From: an uncultured Lachnospiraceae bacterium
GTDB lineage: Bacteria > Bacillota > Clostridia > Lachnospirales > Lachnospiraceae
Direction: 5' to 3'
Assembly: GCA_947169385.1 (NCBI GenBank)
Contig: CAMVPR010000001.1
Span: 144,349 to 208,348 of the forward strand
Length of the DNA stretch: 64,000 nucleotides
Of the stretch, positions 1 through 9,149 are shown piece after piece. Every line of letters begins with the position of its first letter. The stretch's first letter is position 1. Position numbers and translations under genes: made by a program. Under the pieces are notes generated by a model. The model did no database searches and was not told where the DNA came from. It saw nothing but the letters and a program-made list of their open reading frames with translations.

Positions 1-218
1 GTCTCCATACGATTAAGATATCCACTCAAGTTCACAGACATCTGCTCACTTAACGAAGAGGCAAGAGTACTGACATTATTCCTAAGATTCTTAGCCGTAA
101 CTCTTCGTTCCAATGCAGAAACTATGATAATCGCAACTATAGCTATCAACGCATATCCAATTACGAGGTAATATTTAAGCCTGTCAACCGGCCTTTGACT
201 TTCATTGTATTCTTTCAT
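1..218 (-). CDS. N-terminus of a membrane protein (partial, cut by window edge)
   Basis: The reading frame starts at ATG 218 on the minus strand and is open to base 1. The visible 72 residues begin MKEYNESQRPVDRLKYYLV, followed by one hydrophobic segment (about residues 17-36) and then a polar stretch that looks extracytoplasmic or coiled-coil. A short cytoplasmic tail, one membrane helix and an extracellular linker suit the start of a sensor such as a histidine kinase, GGDEF protein or chemoreceptor, but the output domain lies outside the window. It is transcribed away from the trp operon terminator. The function is not determined. Confidence 0.6.
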   Translation of the reverse strand, partial: MKEYNESQRPVDRLKYYLVIGYALIAIVAIIIVSALERRVTAKNLRNNVSTLASSLSEQMSVNLSGYLNRME

Positions 219-284
219 TCGAAAAACCCCTAAATAAGATAGTATAATTCAATTTAACATTATACCACACTAAAACTCAAATAT

Positions 285-328
285 CAAAAAATAACTACCC
301 AGTAGGGACAGCCCCCACCGGGTAGTTA
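285..328 (-). terminator. Rho-independent terminator of the trp operon
   Basis: On the minus strand, downstream of trpA, the arms CTAACTACCC and GGGTAGTTA (292-300 pairing with 320-328) are followed by a TTTTTT run at 286-291. The loop is long and contains the dispersed 'GTACCC/GGGGAC' repeat family seen elsewhere in the window, so the operon terminator seems to be built from a copy of that repeat. Confidence 0.7.
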
Positions 329-367
329 GCTTATAAGTACCCAAAGGGGATTGTTTCCACTGAGTAC

Positions 368-1138
368 TTAACGTATCGCATCTTTCATTGACTTAACGTA
401 CTCGCCGACTAACGGTGCCGCCTCAGTTCCATGTTCCGCCATAATCTTGATAATCGCAGAACCAACTATCGCTCCGTCAGAAATATCAGCCATCTTCTTA
501 GCCTGCTCAGGCGTTGAGATTCCGAAACCAATAGCACACGGCACATCAGTGTTGGCTCTTATGATATCAACGATTGATTTAAGGTCCGTCTTGATCTCGC
601 TTCTCATTCCGGTTACACCAAGGCTCGACACTACATATATGAAGCCCTTAGCTTCCTTGGCAATCATCGCAATCCTGTTCTTAGAGGTAGGCGCGATAAG
701 TGAAATCAAGTCAACATCGTACTTCTCGCAAATATCCTCAAACTCACCCTTCTCCTCAAAAGGCAGGTCCGGAAGTATAATTCCATCCATCCCTATCTCA
801 TTACAGGTCTTGATAAACTTCTCAGCTCCATACGAGTAGACAACATTTGCATAAGTCATAAACACCATCGGTATGCTGATATCTTGCCTTAAGTCTCTCA
901 CCAAATCAAATACCTTGTCAGTTGTCACTCCGCCATTAAGAGCCCTAAGGTTAGCACCCTGAATAACAGGTCCCTCCGCGGTAGGATCGGAAAAAGGTAT
1001 TCCAAGCTCAATTAAGTCAGCTCCGTTATCCACAGCCGCTCTCACAATCTTCTTGGTAGTCTCAAGATCCGGGTCACCACAGGTTATAAAAGGAATAAAA
1101 GCTTTCTTGTTCTCAAATGCGTTCTTAATCTTACTCAT
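368..1138 (-). CDS. trpA: Tryptophan synthase alpha subunit
   Basis: TrpA splits indole-3-glycerol phosphate into indole, which is channelled to TrpB, and glyceraldehyde 3-phosphate. The 256-aa protein starts [12 protein letters not shown] and carries the TIM-barrel signatures [17 protein letters not shown] (about residues 46-62, with the catalytic Glu) and [11 protein letters not shown] near the phosphate-binding site. ATG 1138 was chosen because GGGAGG lies just upstream and the start overlaps the trpB stop, giving translational coupling; the longer frame up to 1186 would run into trpB. It is the last gene of trpEGDCFBA and is followed at once by a terminator. Confidence 0.96.
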   Translation of the reverse strand: MSKIKNAFENKKAFIPFITCGDPDLETTKKIVRAAVDNGADLIELGIPFSDPTAEGPVIQGANLRALNGGVTTDKVFDLVRDLRQDISIPMVFMTYANVVYSYGAEKFIKTCNEIGMDGIILPDLPFEEKGEFEDICEKYDVDLISLIAPTSKNRIAMIAKEAKGFIYVVSSLGVTGMRSEIKTDLKSIVDIIRANTDVPCAIGFGISTPEQAKKMADISDGAIVGSAIIKIMAEHGTEAAPLVGEYVKSMKDAIR

Positions 1139-2321
1139 GAATATCCTCCCCTCTATAACGGGCAATCGCCGCGCAGTCCTTGTCACCGCGTCCTGATACT
1201 GTTATTACAATAATCTGATCCTTGTCAAATGTTTTCGCAATCTTTCGCGCATGCGCTACCGCATGTGCCGACTCTATCGCCGGAATAATACCTTCCGTCT
1301 TGGCAAGATACTCAAAGGCTTCAACTGCCTCTTCATCAGTTACAGGAACATATTCCGCTCTCTTGATATCGTGAAGATAAGCGTGCTCAGGCCCGACACC
1401 CGGATAATCAAGTCCTGCAGAAATTGAGTAAACAGGAGCAATCTGACCATACTCATCCTGACAGAAATACGACTTCATTCCGTGGAATATACCAAGCTTT
1501 CCGGTTGCGATAGTTGCGGCAGTTTCAAATGTATCAACGCCTCTTCCCGCAGCCTCGCATCCTATGAGTCTTACGCCCTTGTCCTCTATAAAATGATAGA
1601 AGCTTCCGATAGCATTTGACCCACCACCAACACAAGCAATTACCGCATCCGGCAGTCTTCCCTCTTTCTCCATAATCTGTGACTTGATCTCCTTAGAGAT
1701 TACAGCCTGAAAATCTCTAACTATAGTAGGAAATGGATGAGGTCCCATAACAGATCCTAAACAATAATGAGTATCTGCAATTCTTGAAGTCCACTCTCTC
1801 ATAGCCTCTGACACAGCATCCTTCAAGGTTGCGGTTCCCGATGTTACAGGAACAACATCTGCACCAAGAAGCTTCATACGATACACGTTCAAAGCCTGTC
1901 TCTTGGTATCCTCCTCGCCCATGAATACAACGCACTCCAATCCCATAAGTGCCGCTGCCGTCGCAGTCGCTACTCCGTGCTGACCCGCACCAGTCTCGGC
2001 GATGAGTCTGGTCTTACCCATCTTCTTAGCAAGAAGCGCCTGACCGAGCACGTTGTTAATCTTATGCGCACCGGTATGGTTAAGGTCCTCACGCTTAAGA
2101 TATATCTTAGCGCCACCCAAATCCTTAGTCATCTTCTCAGCATAATAAAGCCTTGAAGGTCTGTTGGCATACTCATTGAAAAGAGTGTTCAGCTCCCTGT
2201 TGAACTCCTCATCATTTTTATAATGATCATAAGCCTCCTCAAGCTCAATAACCGCATTCATAAGCGTCTCCGGAATATACTGTCCGCCATGAATACCAAA
2301 TCTCCCGTTAGGATTAGTCAT
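1131..2321 (-). CDS. trpB: Tryptophan synthase beta subunit
   Basis: PLP enzyme that joins indole and L-serine to make tryptophan. About 396 aa, starting [18 protein letters not shown]. The PLP lysine lies in the motif HTGAHKINN (about residue 84), and the phosphate-binding loop [10 protein letters not shown] lies near residue 230. The [11 protein letters not shown] segment of the substrate loop is intact. ATG 2321 sits 2 nt beyond the trpF stop with AAAGGA upstream; a TTG two codons earlier would overlap trpF. It overlaps trpA by 8 nt, which fits equimolar synthesis of the alpha2beta2 complex. Confidence 0.97.
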   Translation of the reverse strand: MTNPNGRFGIHGGQYIPETLMNAVIELEEAYDHYKNDEEFNRELNTLFNEYANRPSRLYYAEKMTKDLGGAKIYLKREDLNHTGAHKINNVLGQALLAKKMGKTRLIAETGAGQHGVATATAAALMGLECVVFMGEEDTKRQALNVYRMKLLGADVVPVTSGTATLKDAVSEAMREWTSRIADTHYCLGSVMGPHPFPTIVRDFQAVISKEIKSQIMEKEGRLPDAVIACVGGGSNAIGSFYHFIEDKGVRLIGCEAAGRGVDTFETAATIATGKLGIFHGMKSYFCQDEYGQIAPVYSISAGLDYPGVGPEHAYLHDIKRAEYVPVTDEEAVEAFEYLAKTEGIIPAIESAHAVAHARKIAKTFDKDQIIVITVSGRGDKDCAAIARYRGEDIHE

Positions 2322-2323
2322 AC

Positions 2324-2926
2324 TCAATCTTCCTTTCTTACCTCTTTGGCAAATGCTATCATCTTCGCCTTATCCTTAACTCCATCCGTCTCAATGCCAC
2401 TGCTGACATCGACTGCAAAAGGTCGTATGTTTCTCATTACATTTGCAATATTATCTACGCCTAAGCCCCCCGCAAGGAAGTAAGGCTTATCAATATCTAA
2501 TATTAGATTCCAGTCAAATGTTACTCCGTCCCCCATACCCGCATCAAGAAGCACATAGTCCGCGTCAGTAGAAAATGCCTTGTCGACACTTTCTTTATCA
2601 GTTATCTTAAACGCTTTTATCACTTCTTTGCCGGTTCTATCCTTGACTTCTGAAATATATGCTTCGTCTTCATTTCCATGAAGCTGAGCCATGTCAATTG
2701 CACCTACATTCAAGTAGCTAACGACATCGTCTATCGGTTCATCAACGAACACTCCGACAGCCTTGATTGAAGGAGCAAGGTGACTTTTAAGCTCCTTAGC
2801 GGTATCAAAATCAACATATCTCTTACTCTTCTTATAGAAAACAAAACCGATATATTCAGGTTTAACCTCATTGACTATATCAATATCTTCGCGTCTTTTC
2901 AAGCCACAATATTTAATTCTTGTCAT
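2324..2926 (-). CDS. trpF: Phosphoribosylanthranilate isomerase
   Basis: Catalyses the Amadori rearrangement of phosphoribosylanthranilate to CdRP, the third step after anthranilate. The 200-aa TIM-barrel protein begins [15 protein letters not shown], where the Cys of KYCGL is the family general base. The C-terminal phosphate-binding region includes LAGGLGVDN and [12 protein letters not shown] 2926 directly follows the trpC stop (2928-2930), whereas a GTG at 2938 would overlap trpC. It is monofunctional and not fused to TrpC. Confidence 0.95.
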   Translation of the reverse strand: MTRIKYCGLKRREDIDIVNEVKPEYIGFVFYKKSKRYVDFDTAKELKSHLAPSIKAVGVFVDEPIDDVVSYLNVGAIDMAQLHGNEDEAYISEVKDRTGKEVIKAFKITDKESVDKAFSTDADYVLLDAGMGDGVTFDWNLILDIDKPYFLAGGLGVDNIANVMRNIRPFAVDVSSGIETDGVKDKAKMIAFAKEVRKED

Positions 2927-2927
2927 T

Positions 2928-3710
2928 TTATATCTCACCCTTCAGCTCGCGAAGCTTCGCTTTCTTGTCTTCTGCTCTCATTAGCGTCTCACCTATTAAG
3001 ACTGCATTTACACCGGAAGCCCTTAATGCACTTATATCTTCAGCACTCTTAACTCCGCTCTCAGATACGAAAATGACATCGTTCGGGACAAGATCTCTCA
3101 AGCGCCTGCTATTGGCAGTATCAACGCTGAAATCCTTAAGATTACGATTGTTGACTCCTATCACTCTTGCGCCGACCTCTAAAGCCGTCTTAATCTCTGC
3201 CTCGTCATGTGCTTCCACCAAAGCCGAGAGGCCCAAGTCGTCCGCTACTTTTAAGTATTGCTCTAACTCACTGGCACTTAATATAGAGCAAATCAAAAGG
3301 ACTGCCGAAGCTCCCAAAAGCTTAGCTTCGTATATCATGTACTCGTCTACAGTGAAATCTTTTCTAAGGCAAGGGATGGTAACATTTGAAGCAATCTCCT
3401 TAAGATACTCATCTTTACCCAAGAACCACTTAGGTTCTGTCAAGACTGATATTGCATCAGCACCCGCAGCGTCATACGCCTTGGCGATTTCAAGATAAGG
3501 GAACTCCTCCGCTATCACGCCTTTTGAAGGCGAGGCTTTCTTGCACTCACATATAAAGGAAATGTCAGACTTCTTTAAAGCATTTTCAAATGTATACTTG
3601 CCTTTGGCGGTACTAAGAGCAAGCTCTTTAACCTCGTCAAGCGATCTTACCTTCTCGGCCTCATCAACTCTAACTCTGGCATAAGCCGCAATTTCATCTA
3701 ATATAGTCAT
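2928..3710 (-). CDS. trpC: Indole-3-glycerol phosphate synthase
   Basis: Converts CdRP to indole-3-glycerol phosphate by decarboxylating ring closure. 260 aa, the usual length for a monofunctional enzyme. The catalytic motif CECKKASPSKG lies near residues 53-63, followed by the conserved VLTEPKWFLG, LRKDFTVDEYMI and VNNRNL segments and the phosphate site SESGV. An AAGGAG ribosome binding site precedes ATG 3710. It lies between trpD and trpF, but about 180 bp of dispersed repeat DNA separates it from trpD, an unusually large gap for this operon. Confidence 0.96.
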   Translation of the reverse strand: MTILDEIAAYARVRVDEAEKVRSLDEVKELALSTAKGKYTFENALKKSDISFICECKKASPSKGVIAEEFPYLEIAKAYDAAGADAISVLTEPKWFLGKDEYLKEIASNVTIPCLRKDFTVDEYMIYEAKLLGASAVLLICSILSASELEQYLKVADDLGLSALVEAHDEAEIKTALEVGARVIGVNNRNLKDFSVDTANSRRLRDLVPNDVIFVSESGVKSAEDISALRASGVNAVLIGETLMRAEDKKAKLRELKGEI

Positions 3711-3731
3711 GTCTTTCTCCTTATCATATGA

Positions 3732-3890
3732 GATCCTTCGTCACTTCGTTCCTCAGGATGACATATACTCGTAGCGGAGCACATTGTGCTCCATATATGG
3801 CGAACAATGTTCGCCTCTACGATGTGTGTCATTCTGAGCGAAGCGAAGAATCTATTAACTACCCAATGGAGCCTGTCAGCTTTTAGTACT
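3732..3890. repeat. Composite dispersed repeat inside the trp operon
   Basis: The trpC-trpD gap consists almost wholly of repeat modules seen elsewhere in this window: a 'GATCCTTCGTCAC...CTCAGGATGACA' module, a double hairpin (GGAGCACATTGTGCTCC and GGCGAACAATGTTCGCC), a 'TGTCATTCTGAGCG...GAAGAATCT' module, and a 'TTAACTACCCAATGG...AGTACTTAGC' tail that runs into the trpD stop. No gene lies in it. Stable hairpins here could act as mRNA processing or partial termination points between trpD and trpC. Confidence 0.85.
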
Positions 3891-4906
3891 TAGCGATTAC
3901 TTACTTCAATAAACTTCTGTAAAGTCTCATACGCCTTACCTGAATCGATAATCTCAGCCGCAAGCTTAACTCCATCTTCAAATGTATCTGCCTTGCCACC
4001 GATGTAAAGCGCCGCACCTGCGTTCATCAATACTGTATTTCTCTTGTGACCCTTATCGCCCTTTAAGATTCCGATTGTAATCTCGGCATTCTCCGAAGGC
4101 TCGCCACCCTTTAAATCATCCTTGGTACATTTCTCAAATCCGAAATCCTCAGGCTCAATAGTTCTTGTCTTGAACCAGCCATCCTTAATCTCACAAATCT
4201 TAGTAGGTGCGCTAAGCGAAATCTCATCAAGCTTGTCCATTCCATAAACAATCATTCCGCGCTTAACGCCGAGGTTAGCCAAAACCTGTGCAAGTGGCTC
4301 AACAAGGTACTCATCGTAAACGCCAAGAAGCATCATAGTTGGCTTAGCAGGATTGGTAAGTGGTCCTAAAATGTTAAACACAGTTCTGAAACCGAGCTCT
4401 TTTCTGATTGCACCAACATATTTCATAGAAGAATGATACTTCTGAGCAAAGAAGAAGCACATTCCGACTTCATTTAACAACTCAACACATTTGTCCGGAT
4501 CCTGGTTAATGTTCACACCGAGTGCCTCAAGGCAATCTGCAGTACCACTCTTAGAAGATGCCGCACGGTTACCGTGCTTAGCCACCTTAACACCACCGGC
4601 GGCAGCAACAAGTGCTGACGTTGTAGAAATGTTAAAGCTGTGCGCATTATCTCCACCTGTTCCTACTATCTCTAAGATGTCCATTCCGGTCTCAACCTGT
4701 GTTGCGTGCTCTCTCATTGCAGCTGCACAACCGGCAATCTCATCGGTAGTCTCCGCTCTAGCACTCTTAGTAGACAACGCTGCAAGAAACGCTGCGTTCT
4801 GTGTAGGAGTCGTCTCACCGCTCATTATCTCGTTCATTACGGTGTAAGCCTCATCATATGTAAGGTCCTCTTTGTTAACGATTTTAACAATTGCTTCTTT
4901 AATCAT
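3890..4906 (-). CDS. trpD: Anthranilate phosphoribosyltransferase
   Basis: Transfers the phosphoribosyl group of PRPP to anthranilate. 338 aa, the typical length. The glycine-rich PRPP loop [12 protein letters not shown] (about residues 82-93), the [10 protein letters not shown] segment, [12 protein letters not shown] (about residues 110-121) and the Mg-binding DELDEIS-like segment (MDKLDEISL) are all present. It is not fused to TrpG, which is a separate gene just upstream, as in many Firmicutes. Confidence 0.96.
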   Translation of the reverse strand: MIKEAIVKIVNKEDLTYDEAYTVMNEIMSGETTPTQNAAFLAALSTKSARAETTDEIAGCAAAMREHATQVETGMDILEIVGTGGDNAHSFNISTTSALVAAAGGVKVAKHGNRAASSKSGTADCLEALGVNINQDPDKCVELLNEVGMCFFFAQKYHSSMKYVGAIRKELGFRTVFNILGPLTNPAKPTMMLLGVYDEYLVEPLAQVLANLGVKRGMIVYGMDKLDEISLSAPTKICEIKDGWFKTRTIEPEDFGFEKCTKDDLKGGEPSENAEITIGILKGDKGHKRNTVLMNAGAALYIGGKADTFEDGVKLAAEIIDSGKAYETLQKFIEVSNR

Positions 4907-4923
4907 AGTATCAATCTCCTTTA

Positions 4924-5487
4924 TTAATTATTTATAAAATTCTTAAGCATTATTCTTCCTTCCGGAGTAAGAATTGATTCCGGATGGAACTGAACTCCAT
5001 ATATAGGATACTCCTTATGTGACACTGCCATGACCTCATTGTCATCGGTCACTGCAGTGATTTTTAAGCACTCAGGAATAGTATCACTATCGGCCGCAAG
5101 TGAATGATATCTTGCAACCTTTACCCTCTCATTTAAACCTCTAAACAACATATCATCATTATCTAATCTTACTTCGGATTGCTTACCGTGCATGAGTTGT
5201 TTAGCGTAGGTAACATTTGCACCAAATGCCTGACATATCGCCTGATGACCAAGGCAAACACCAAGAATAGGTATGTCTTTTATCGTCTTAGCAACTTCAA
5301 CTATAATACCCGCGTCCTCAGGTCTTCCCGGTCCCGGCGACAGTATGATTCGATCCGGCTTAAGAGCGATAACCTCTTCAACTGTCAGCTCATTATTCCT
5401 GACAACCTTGATATCCGGGGTAATCTCTCCTATCAACTGGTAGAGATTATATGAAAAACTATCGTAATTATCAATAAGTAATATCAC
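4924..5487 (-). CDS. trpG: Anthranilate synthase glutaminase subunit
   Basis: Class I glutamine amidotransferase that supplies ammonia to TrpE. 187 aa. The nucleophile Cys is in GVCLGHQAI (about residue 79), and the His-Glu pair is in [10 protein letters not shown] (about residues 167-176). The oxyanion motif [11 protein letters not shown] is intact. It overlaps trpE by 4 nt (ATGA), so the two subunits are translationally coupled. In some Firmicutes this subunit also serves folate synthesis, which the sequence cannot decide. Confidence 0.95.
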   Translation of the reverse strand: MILLIDNYDSFSYNLYQLIGEITPDIKVVRNNELTVEEVIALKPDRIILSPGPGRPEDAGIIVEVAKTIKDIPILGVCLGHQAICQAFGANVTYAKQLMHGKQSEVRLDNDDMLFRGLNERVKVARYHSLAADSDTIPECLKITAVTDDNEVMAVSHKEYPIYGVQFHPESILTPEGRIMLKNFINN

Positions 5488-6950
5488 TCTACCACCTCCT
5501 CTGAGAGCTTCAGAGCGTTTATAACTGCTTGAGCTTTATTAATACTCTCCTGATACTCAGTCTCCGGAACGGAATCTGCAACAATTCCGGCTCCGCTTCT
5601 TACAAATACCTTACCGTTCTTCTTATACGCTGTTCTTATTCCGATGCAGGTATCCATATTGCCCGTAAAATCAATATATCCGATTGCACCGCCGTAGATT
5701 CCGCGCTTGTTGCCTTCTAACTCACCAATAAGCTGACAAGCTCTTATCTTAGGTGCTCCGGAGAGCGTTCCTGCAGGAAGAACCGCCTCTATAGCGTCAA
5801 ATGCATCCTTGTCGCTTCTTATATTGCCTCTTACGGTTGATGCGATGTGCATGATATGCGAGTATTTGACAACCGATCTAAGATCCTCCACAACAACTGA
5901 ACCGAACTCGCTTATTCTTCCAAGATCATTTCTTCCAAGATCCACCAACATATTGTGTTCGGCAAGCTCTTTCTCATCAGCTAAAAGCTCAGTTTCAAGC
6001 GCCTTGTCTTCCTCTTCATTCTTACCTCTGGGTCTTGATCCCGCCAGTGGAAATGTATGAAGAACTCCATCCTCAAGCTTAACCAAAGTCTCCGGAGACG
6101 CGCCGGCAACCTCTACATCCGTGCCCGAGAAATAGAACATATAAGGCGAAGGATTGATTGTTCTTAACACTCTATATGTATCAAACAAGCTTCCCTCATA
6201 ATCTGCCGACAACCTGTTAGAAAGCACTATCTGGAATATGTCTCCCTCTTTTATGTAATGCTTACCCTTCTCAACCATTTCACAGTACTGTTCCTTATTG
6301 AAAAGCGGCTTAACCTCGCTCAGCAATCTACTCTTAGGCTCTTTATACTTCTCGCCGTTTCTTAAAAGTTTTGCCATACTGTTAAGCTCATTCTTAGCAT
6401 TTTCATAATTAGCTTCGTAATCATCTAACTTTATGTTGGATATCAGCACTATCTTTTGTTTAACATTGTCAAATGCTATGACCTTATCGAAAAGCATGAG
6501 ATCTGCATCTTTAAATTTCTCCTCATCATCAACCTCTCGCTTAGCTGTAGGCTCGCTGTAGTAAAGGTAATCGTAGGAGAAGTATCCGACAAGTCCGCCT
6601 GTAAATGTAGGTAGACCGGCAATCTTCGGACTTCTGTATCCGCTCATCAGGTTCCTTAAGTACTCCGATGGATTAGGTGTGCTCAACTTCTCACCGTTAA
6701 CATTTGCCTCACCCTCAAAGAACGAAATGCTTAATTTAGGCTCATATCCTAAAAAAGTGTATCGTCCCCATTTCTCATCGGCAAATGCTGACTCAAGCAT
6801 ATAGGTGTGGGTAGACACGTTCTTTAGAATCCTAATCGCCTCGATTGGAGTTATAAAGTCTGACAATATCTCCGTACTCACCGGGCAAATGTCATATTGG
6901 CCGGAATCTTTGTAACCCTTAATCTCATCAAGAGTTGGTGTAATATTCAT
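5484..6950 (-). CDS. trpE: Anthranilate synthase component I
   Basis: Makes anthranilate from chorismate with ammonia from TrpG; first committed step of tryptophan synthesis. 488 aa from ATG 6950. C-terminal chorismate-binding signatures include PSPYMFYF, GASPETLV, PLAGSRPRGK, DLGRNDLGRI and SGAPKIRACQLI. The ATG at 6950 has AAAGGAG nine bases upstream. Upstream in-frame codons reaching 6995 encode part of a dispersed GGGGACGGACC repeat and are not believed to be translated. It is the first structural gene after the T-box. Confidence 0.96.
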   Translation of the reverse strand: MNITPTLDEIKGYKDSGQYDICPVSTEILSDFITPIEAIRILKNVSTHTYMLESAFADEKWGRYTFLGYEPKLSISFFEGEANVNGEKLSTPNPSEYLRNLMSGYRSPKIAGLPTFTGGLVGYFSYDYLYYSEPTAKREVDDEEKFKDADLMLFDKVIAFDNVKQKIVLISNIKLDDYEANYENAKNELNSMAKLLRNGEKYKEPKSRLLSEVKPLFNKEQYCEMVEKGKHYIKEGDIFQIVLSNRLSADYEGSLFDTYRVLRTINPSPYMFYFSGTDVEVAGASPETLVKLEDGVLHTFPLAGSRPRGKNEEEDKALETELLADEKELAEHNMLVDLGRNDLGRISEFGSVVVEDLRSVVKYSHIMHIASTVRGNIRSDKDAFDAIEAVLPAGTLSGAPKIRACQLIGELEGNKRGIYGGAIGYIDFTGNMDTCIGIRTAYKKNGKVFVRSGAGIVADSVPETEYQESINKAQAVINALKLSEEVVE

Positions 6951-6974
6951 GTTCTTCATCTCCTTTAATACCAC

Positions 6975-7015
6975 AAGGTCCGTCCCCGTGGTCACGGGGT
7001 CGTAAGTCCACAGTC
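6975..7015. repeat. GGGGACGGACC-type repeat between T-box terminator and trpE
   Basis: On the plus strand GGTCCGTCCCC-G-TGGTCA (6977-6994) sits between the T-box terminator and the trpE ribosome binding site. The same core occurs three times, in frame, inside the transglutaminase gene at 57584-57704. It is flanked by a short GTGGTCACGGGGTCGT repeat. Confidence 0.7.
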
Positions 7016-7018
7016 AGG

Positions 7019-7299
7019 CAATAAAAAAGTCCTCGACAGAAAAACTCTGTCAAGGACGAATAATCATAATCCGCGGTGCCACCTTGATTCACAAAATGTT
7101 GTGCGCTTAGCAGGATACCAACATATCCCCGGCTTGTCACGTAAGCCAAACGTCGCAGAATACTAAGACTATGTCTGTTCACTGCGCCCTCAGCGGTCCA
7201 TTTGACGAATTGTTTCTAACCCGGATCTCAGCACCCCGGACTCTCTGTGTAGGCATCAACGCCTTTATCTCCGCTTCAACGGTTTACAGTATTAAGTTC
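7019..7299 (-). promoter_or_regulatory. T-box leader, tryptophan specifier
   Basis: Riboswitch of the T-box class that reads uncharged tRNA-Trp. On the minus strand the conserved antiterminator box AAGGTGGCACCGCGG is at 7085-7071. It is followed by a terminator whose arms (7047-7057 and 7029-7039) precede a T run at 7023-7028. Upstream are Stem I elements (AGAGAG near 7240) and a specifier region AAATGGACC with the Trp codon TGG at 7200-7198. When tRNA-Trp is uncharged, its CCA end pairs with the T-box and the operon is read through. Confidence 0.95.
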
Positions 7300-7305
7300 A
7301 AGTAA

Positions 7306-7335
7306 AGATTAGCATAACTGATATATACATGTCAA
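7306..7335 (-). promoter_or_regulatory. trp operon promoter
   Basis: Minus-strand TTGACA (7335-7330) and TAATCT (7311-7306) are separated by 18 bp, placing the transcription start near 7299, at the beginning of the T-box leader. Confidence 0.8.
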
Positions 7336-7343
7336 GAAAAAAA

Positions 7344-9005
7344 TTACCTTCTTTTATCGTTGCCGGTTCTCTTGTAGTACTCTGACTTATTATGGTACAT
7401 ATCCGCATCTGCCATCTTCTCAATCTCGGTTATAGACTTATCAGAATGATCAGCCCATACCGCATATCCAAATGAAATCGAAATCTCGTTAACCATATCT
7501 CCCTTATGAGTCGCTGCTGTCTCTTGCATAGCCTTAAGACACTCAGCCAACGCTTCCTTGCTTCCATAGAACAAAGTCGAGAACTCGTCACCTCCCATAC
7601 GGTATGTCTCACCATACTTAGCAAAGCTGTCTCTGATAATATGACCGCCCTCATTAATCATCTCGTCTCCGGCAGCGTGACCAAGTTCATCGTTAACCTT
7701 CTTAAGTCCATTAAGATCAATCGCAACAATAATCAGACTATCCTTGTCATCCCTTGCGGAAACATTTTCCAAATCTTCAACATAAGCTCGCCTGTTCTTA
7801 AGTCCGGTGAGTCCGTCTGTATATGCGTAATTACGCATCTCCTGAACCTGAATCGCGCTCTTAATCATATCATAAAGCGAGGTGAGCACCTCTATCACTA
7901 TCGTTATAAGAAGCATCAACAGAGCCAACATGAAATAAAAACTCCATTTGCCGCCGCTAAAGAATGAACCAAGAGAAATCAATCCAAATATAGACATCAG
8001 GATAACACCGGGAGCCAGTCTCTTCTTCATGGCCGCGTCACCTTTAATAACCATGAGAACACTCGTTAATATAAGGTTCATCAGCACAAACGCGCCCATA
8101 GACTGAGAGTACTTAAGGGTTACAACGAGATCGATTCCAAACACGGCAAACCCTAACATCTCAAGAATAAACACCAGCGAGGCTAGATAATATATAACAT
8201 CCAAAACAATAGACTTCTTAACATACAGTGCCCTGGCAAGTCCCGCAGAGCAGAATGATAACAATGCAAATGTTGCATAATTGATAAAACCGGATGTCGT
8301 AAGATGTCCGCTAAGCGCCCCTAACATCCTTCCATCGGTGATCGTCCAAACACCGCAAGTCAGGAAGAACGCACCTGAATAGAAATACAATCTGGATTCT
8401 TCAAAAGGTTTCTTAAGAACACAAGTAAGATAGATACATATCACAAATGTCATGATTGCAAATATATCTATGACTATAGATAACAGTATCCTCGGGCAAT
8501 TATTGCGAAGTATCATAAAGCCATAATCAGACTTGGTAAGCAATGTCGTGTGCTTAAGTGTAGGTCTAGACGATGACGTGTTATACGGCTCAACAACAAT
8601 CTCTATCTCACTTCCCTCATAATCTGGTCTCATAGGGACAAAAGCCATTCCGTTACCTAATCGAGTTGACTTGCCAAATATCTCAGACTCCCCTACACTG
8701 TATATCTCCTCACCGTTAATATAGACCTCTAAAGTTGAGAAATTAGCGTTAACCCACAATTCCTCTTGTTCCCTAATCTTAGGAAGAGTCGTACGATACC
8801 TGTTCTTTTGATTATTCTTCATTGTAATCGGAATAGTAACTGTCTCTCCGGCCTCATCCTGCCACTCTAATATATCTGTGTTGTGATTCATTCCTGCGTC
8901 TATATAGGTCTCACGAACCGTAAAGAGTCCCGCAACAAATACCACTAACGCTATTAATACTAATATGTTGACAGTTTTATTTATTATCTTAAATCCTTTT
9001 TCCAT
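7344..9005 (-). CDS. Membrane-bound GGDEF diguanylate cyclase
   Basis: Probable c-di-GMP synthase with an extracellular sensor. 553 aa. A first hydrophobic helix (residues about 12-32) leads into an extracytoplasmic beta-rich domain (about 35-180) resembling the 7TMR-DISM extracellular module, with a segment LEVYINGEEIYSVGE. A block of about seven membrane helices follows (about 185-380), then a C-terminal GGDEF domain (about 395-553) with the active motif RMGGDEF and the conserved DGLTGLKNRRAY start and DLNGLKKVND. The catalytic motif is intact, so the enzyme should be active. No EAL domain is present. It is divergent from the unknown 9150 gene only in spacing; both are on the minus strand. 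Confidence 0.9.
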   Translation of the reverse strand: MEKGFKIINKTVNILVLIALVVFVAGLFTVRETYIDAGMNHNTDILEWQDEAGETVTIPITMKNNQKNRYRTTLPKIREQEELWVNANFSTLEVYINGEEIYSVGESEIFGKSTRLGNGMAFVPMRPDYEGSEIEIVVEPYNTSSSRPTLKHTTLLTKSDYGFMILRNNCPRILLSIVIDIFAIMTFVICIYLTCVLKKPFEESRLYFYSGAFFLTCGVWTITDGRMLGALSGHLTTSGFINYATFALLSFCSAGLARALYVKKSIVLDVIYYLASLVFILEMLGFAVFGIDLVVTLKYSQSMGAFVLMNLILTSVLMVIKGDAAMKKRLAPGVILMSIFGLISLGSFFSGGKWSFYFMLALLMLLITIVIEVLTSLYDMIKSAIQVQEMRNYAYTDGLTGLKNRRAYVEDLENVSARDDKDSLIIVAIDLNGLKKVNDELGHAAGDEMINEGGHIIRDSFAKYGETYRMGGDEFSTLFYGSKEALAECLKAMQETAATHKGDMVNEISISFGYAVWADHSDKSITEIEKMADADMYHNKSEYYKRTGNDKRR

Positions 9006-9076
9006 AGAAAACTCCTATAAGAGTAATTATTTAATGCAATCTAATGGTCCTTCGCTCCTAAAGCATATCAAAATTT

Positions 9077-9105
9077 ATTATATAATATAATCATAAAATA
9101 AACAA
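9077..9105 (-). promoter_or_regulatory. Promoter of the GGDEF gene
   Basis: Minus-strand TTGTTT (9105-9100), 17-bp spacer, TATAAT (9082-9077), about 75 bp before the GGDEF start. The -35 box touches the foot of the terminator of the upstream gene. Confidence 0.6.
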
Positions 9106-9129
9106 GGCAGGCCATAAAAAGCCTGCCTT
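9104..9129 (-). terminator. Terminator after the 622-aa protein gene
   Basis: Arms AAGGCAGGC and GCCTGCCTT form a 9-bp stem around an 8-nt loop, just after the stop of the gene ending at 9150. The downstream T run is weak (TTGTTTATTTT). Confidence 0.7.
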
Positions 9130-9149
9130 AATCATTTGCTTTTACAACT

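Noticed and set aside
6951..7182. 84-aa ORF and the upstream extension of trpE
   Set aside because: It crosses the T-box antiterminator, terminator and a dispersed repeat; no ribosome binding site. The RNA structures explain the sequence.
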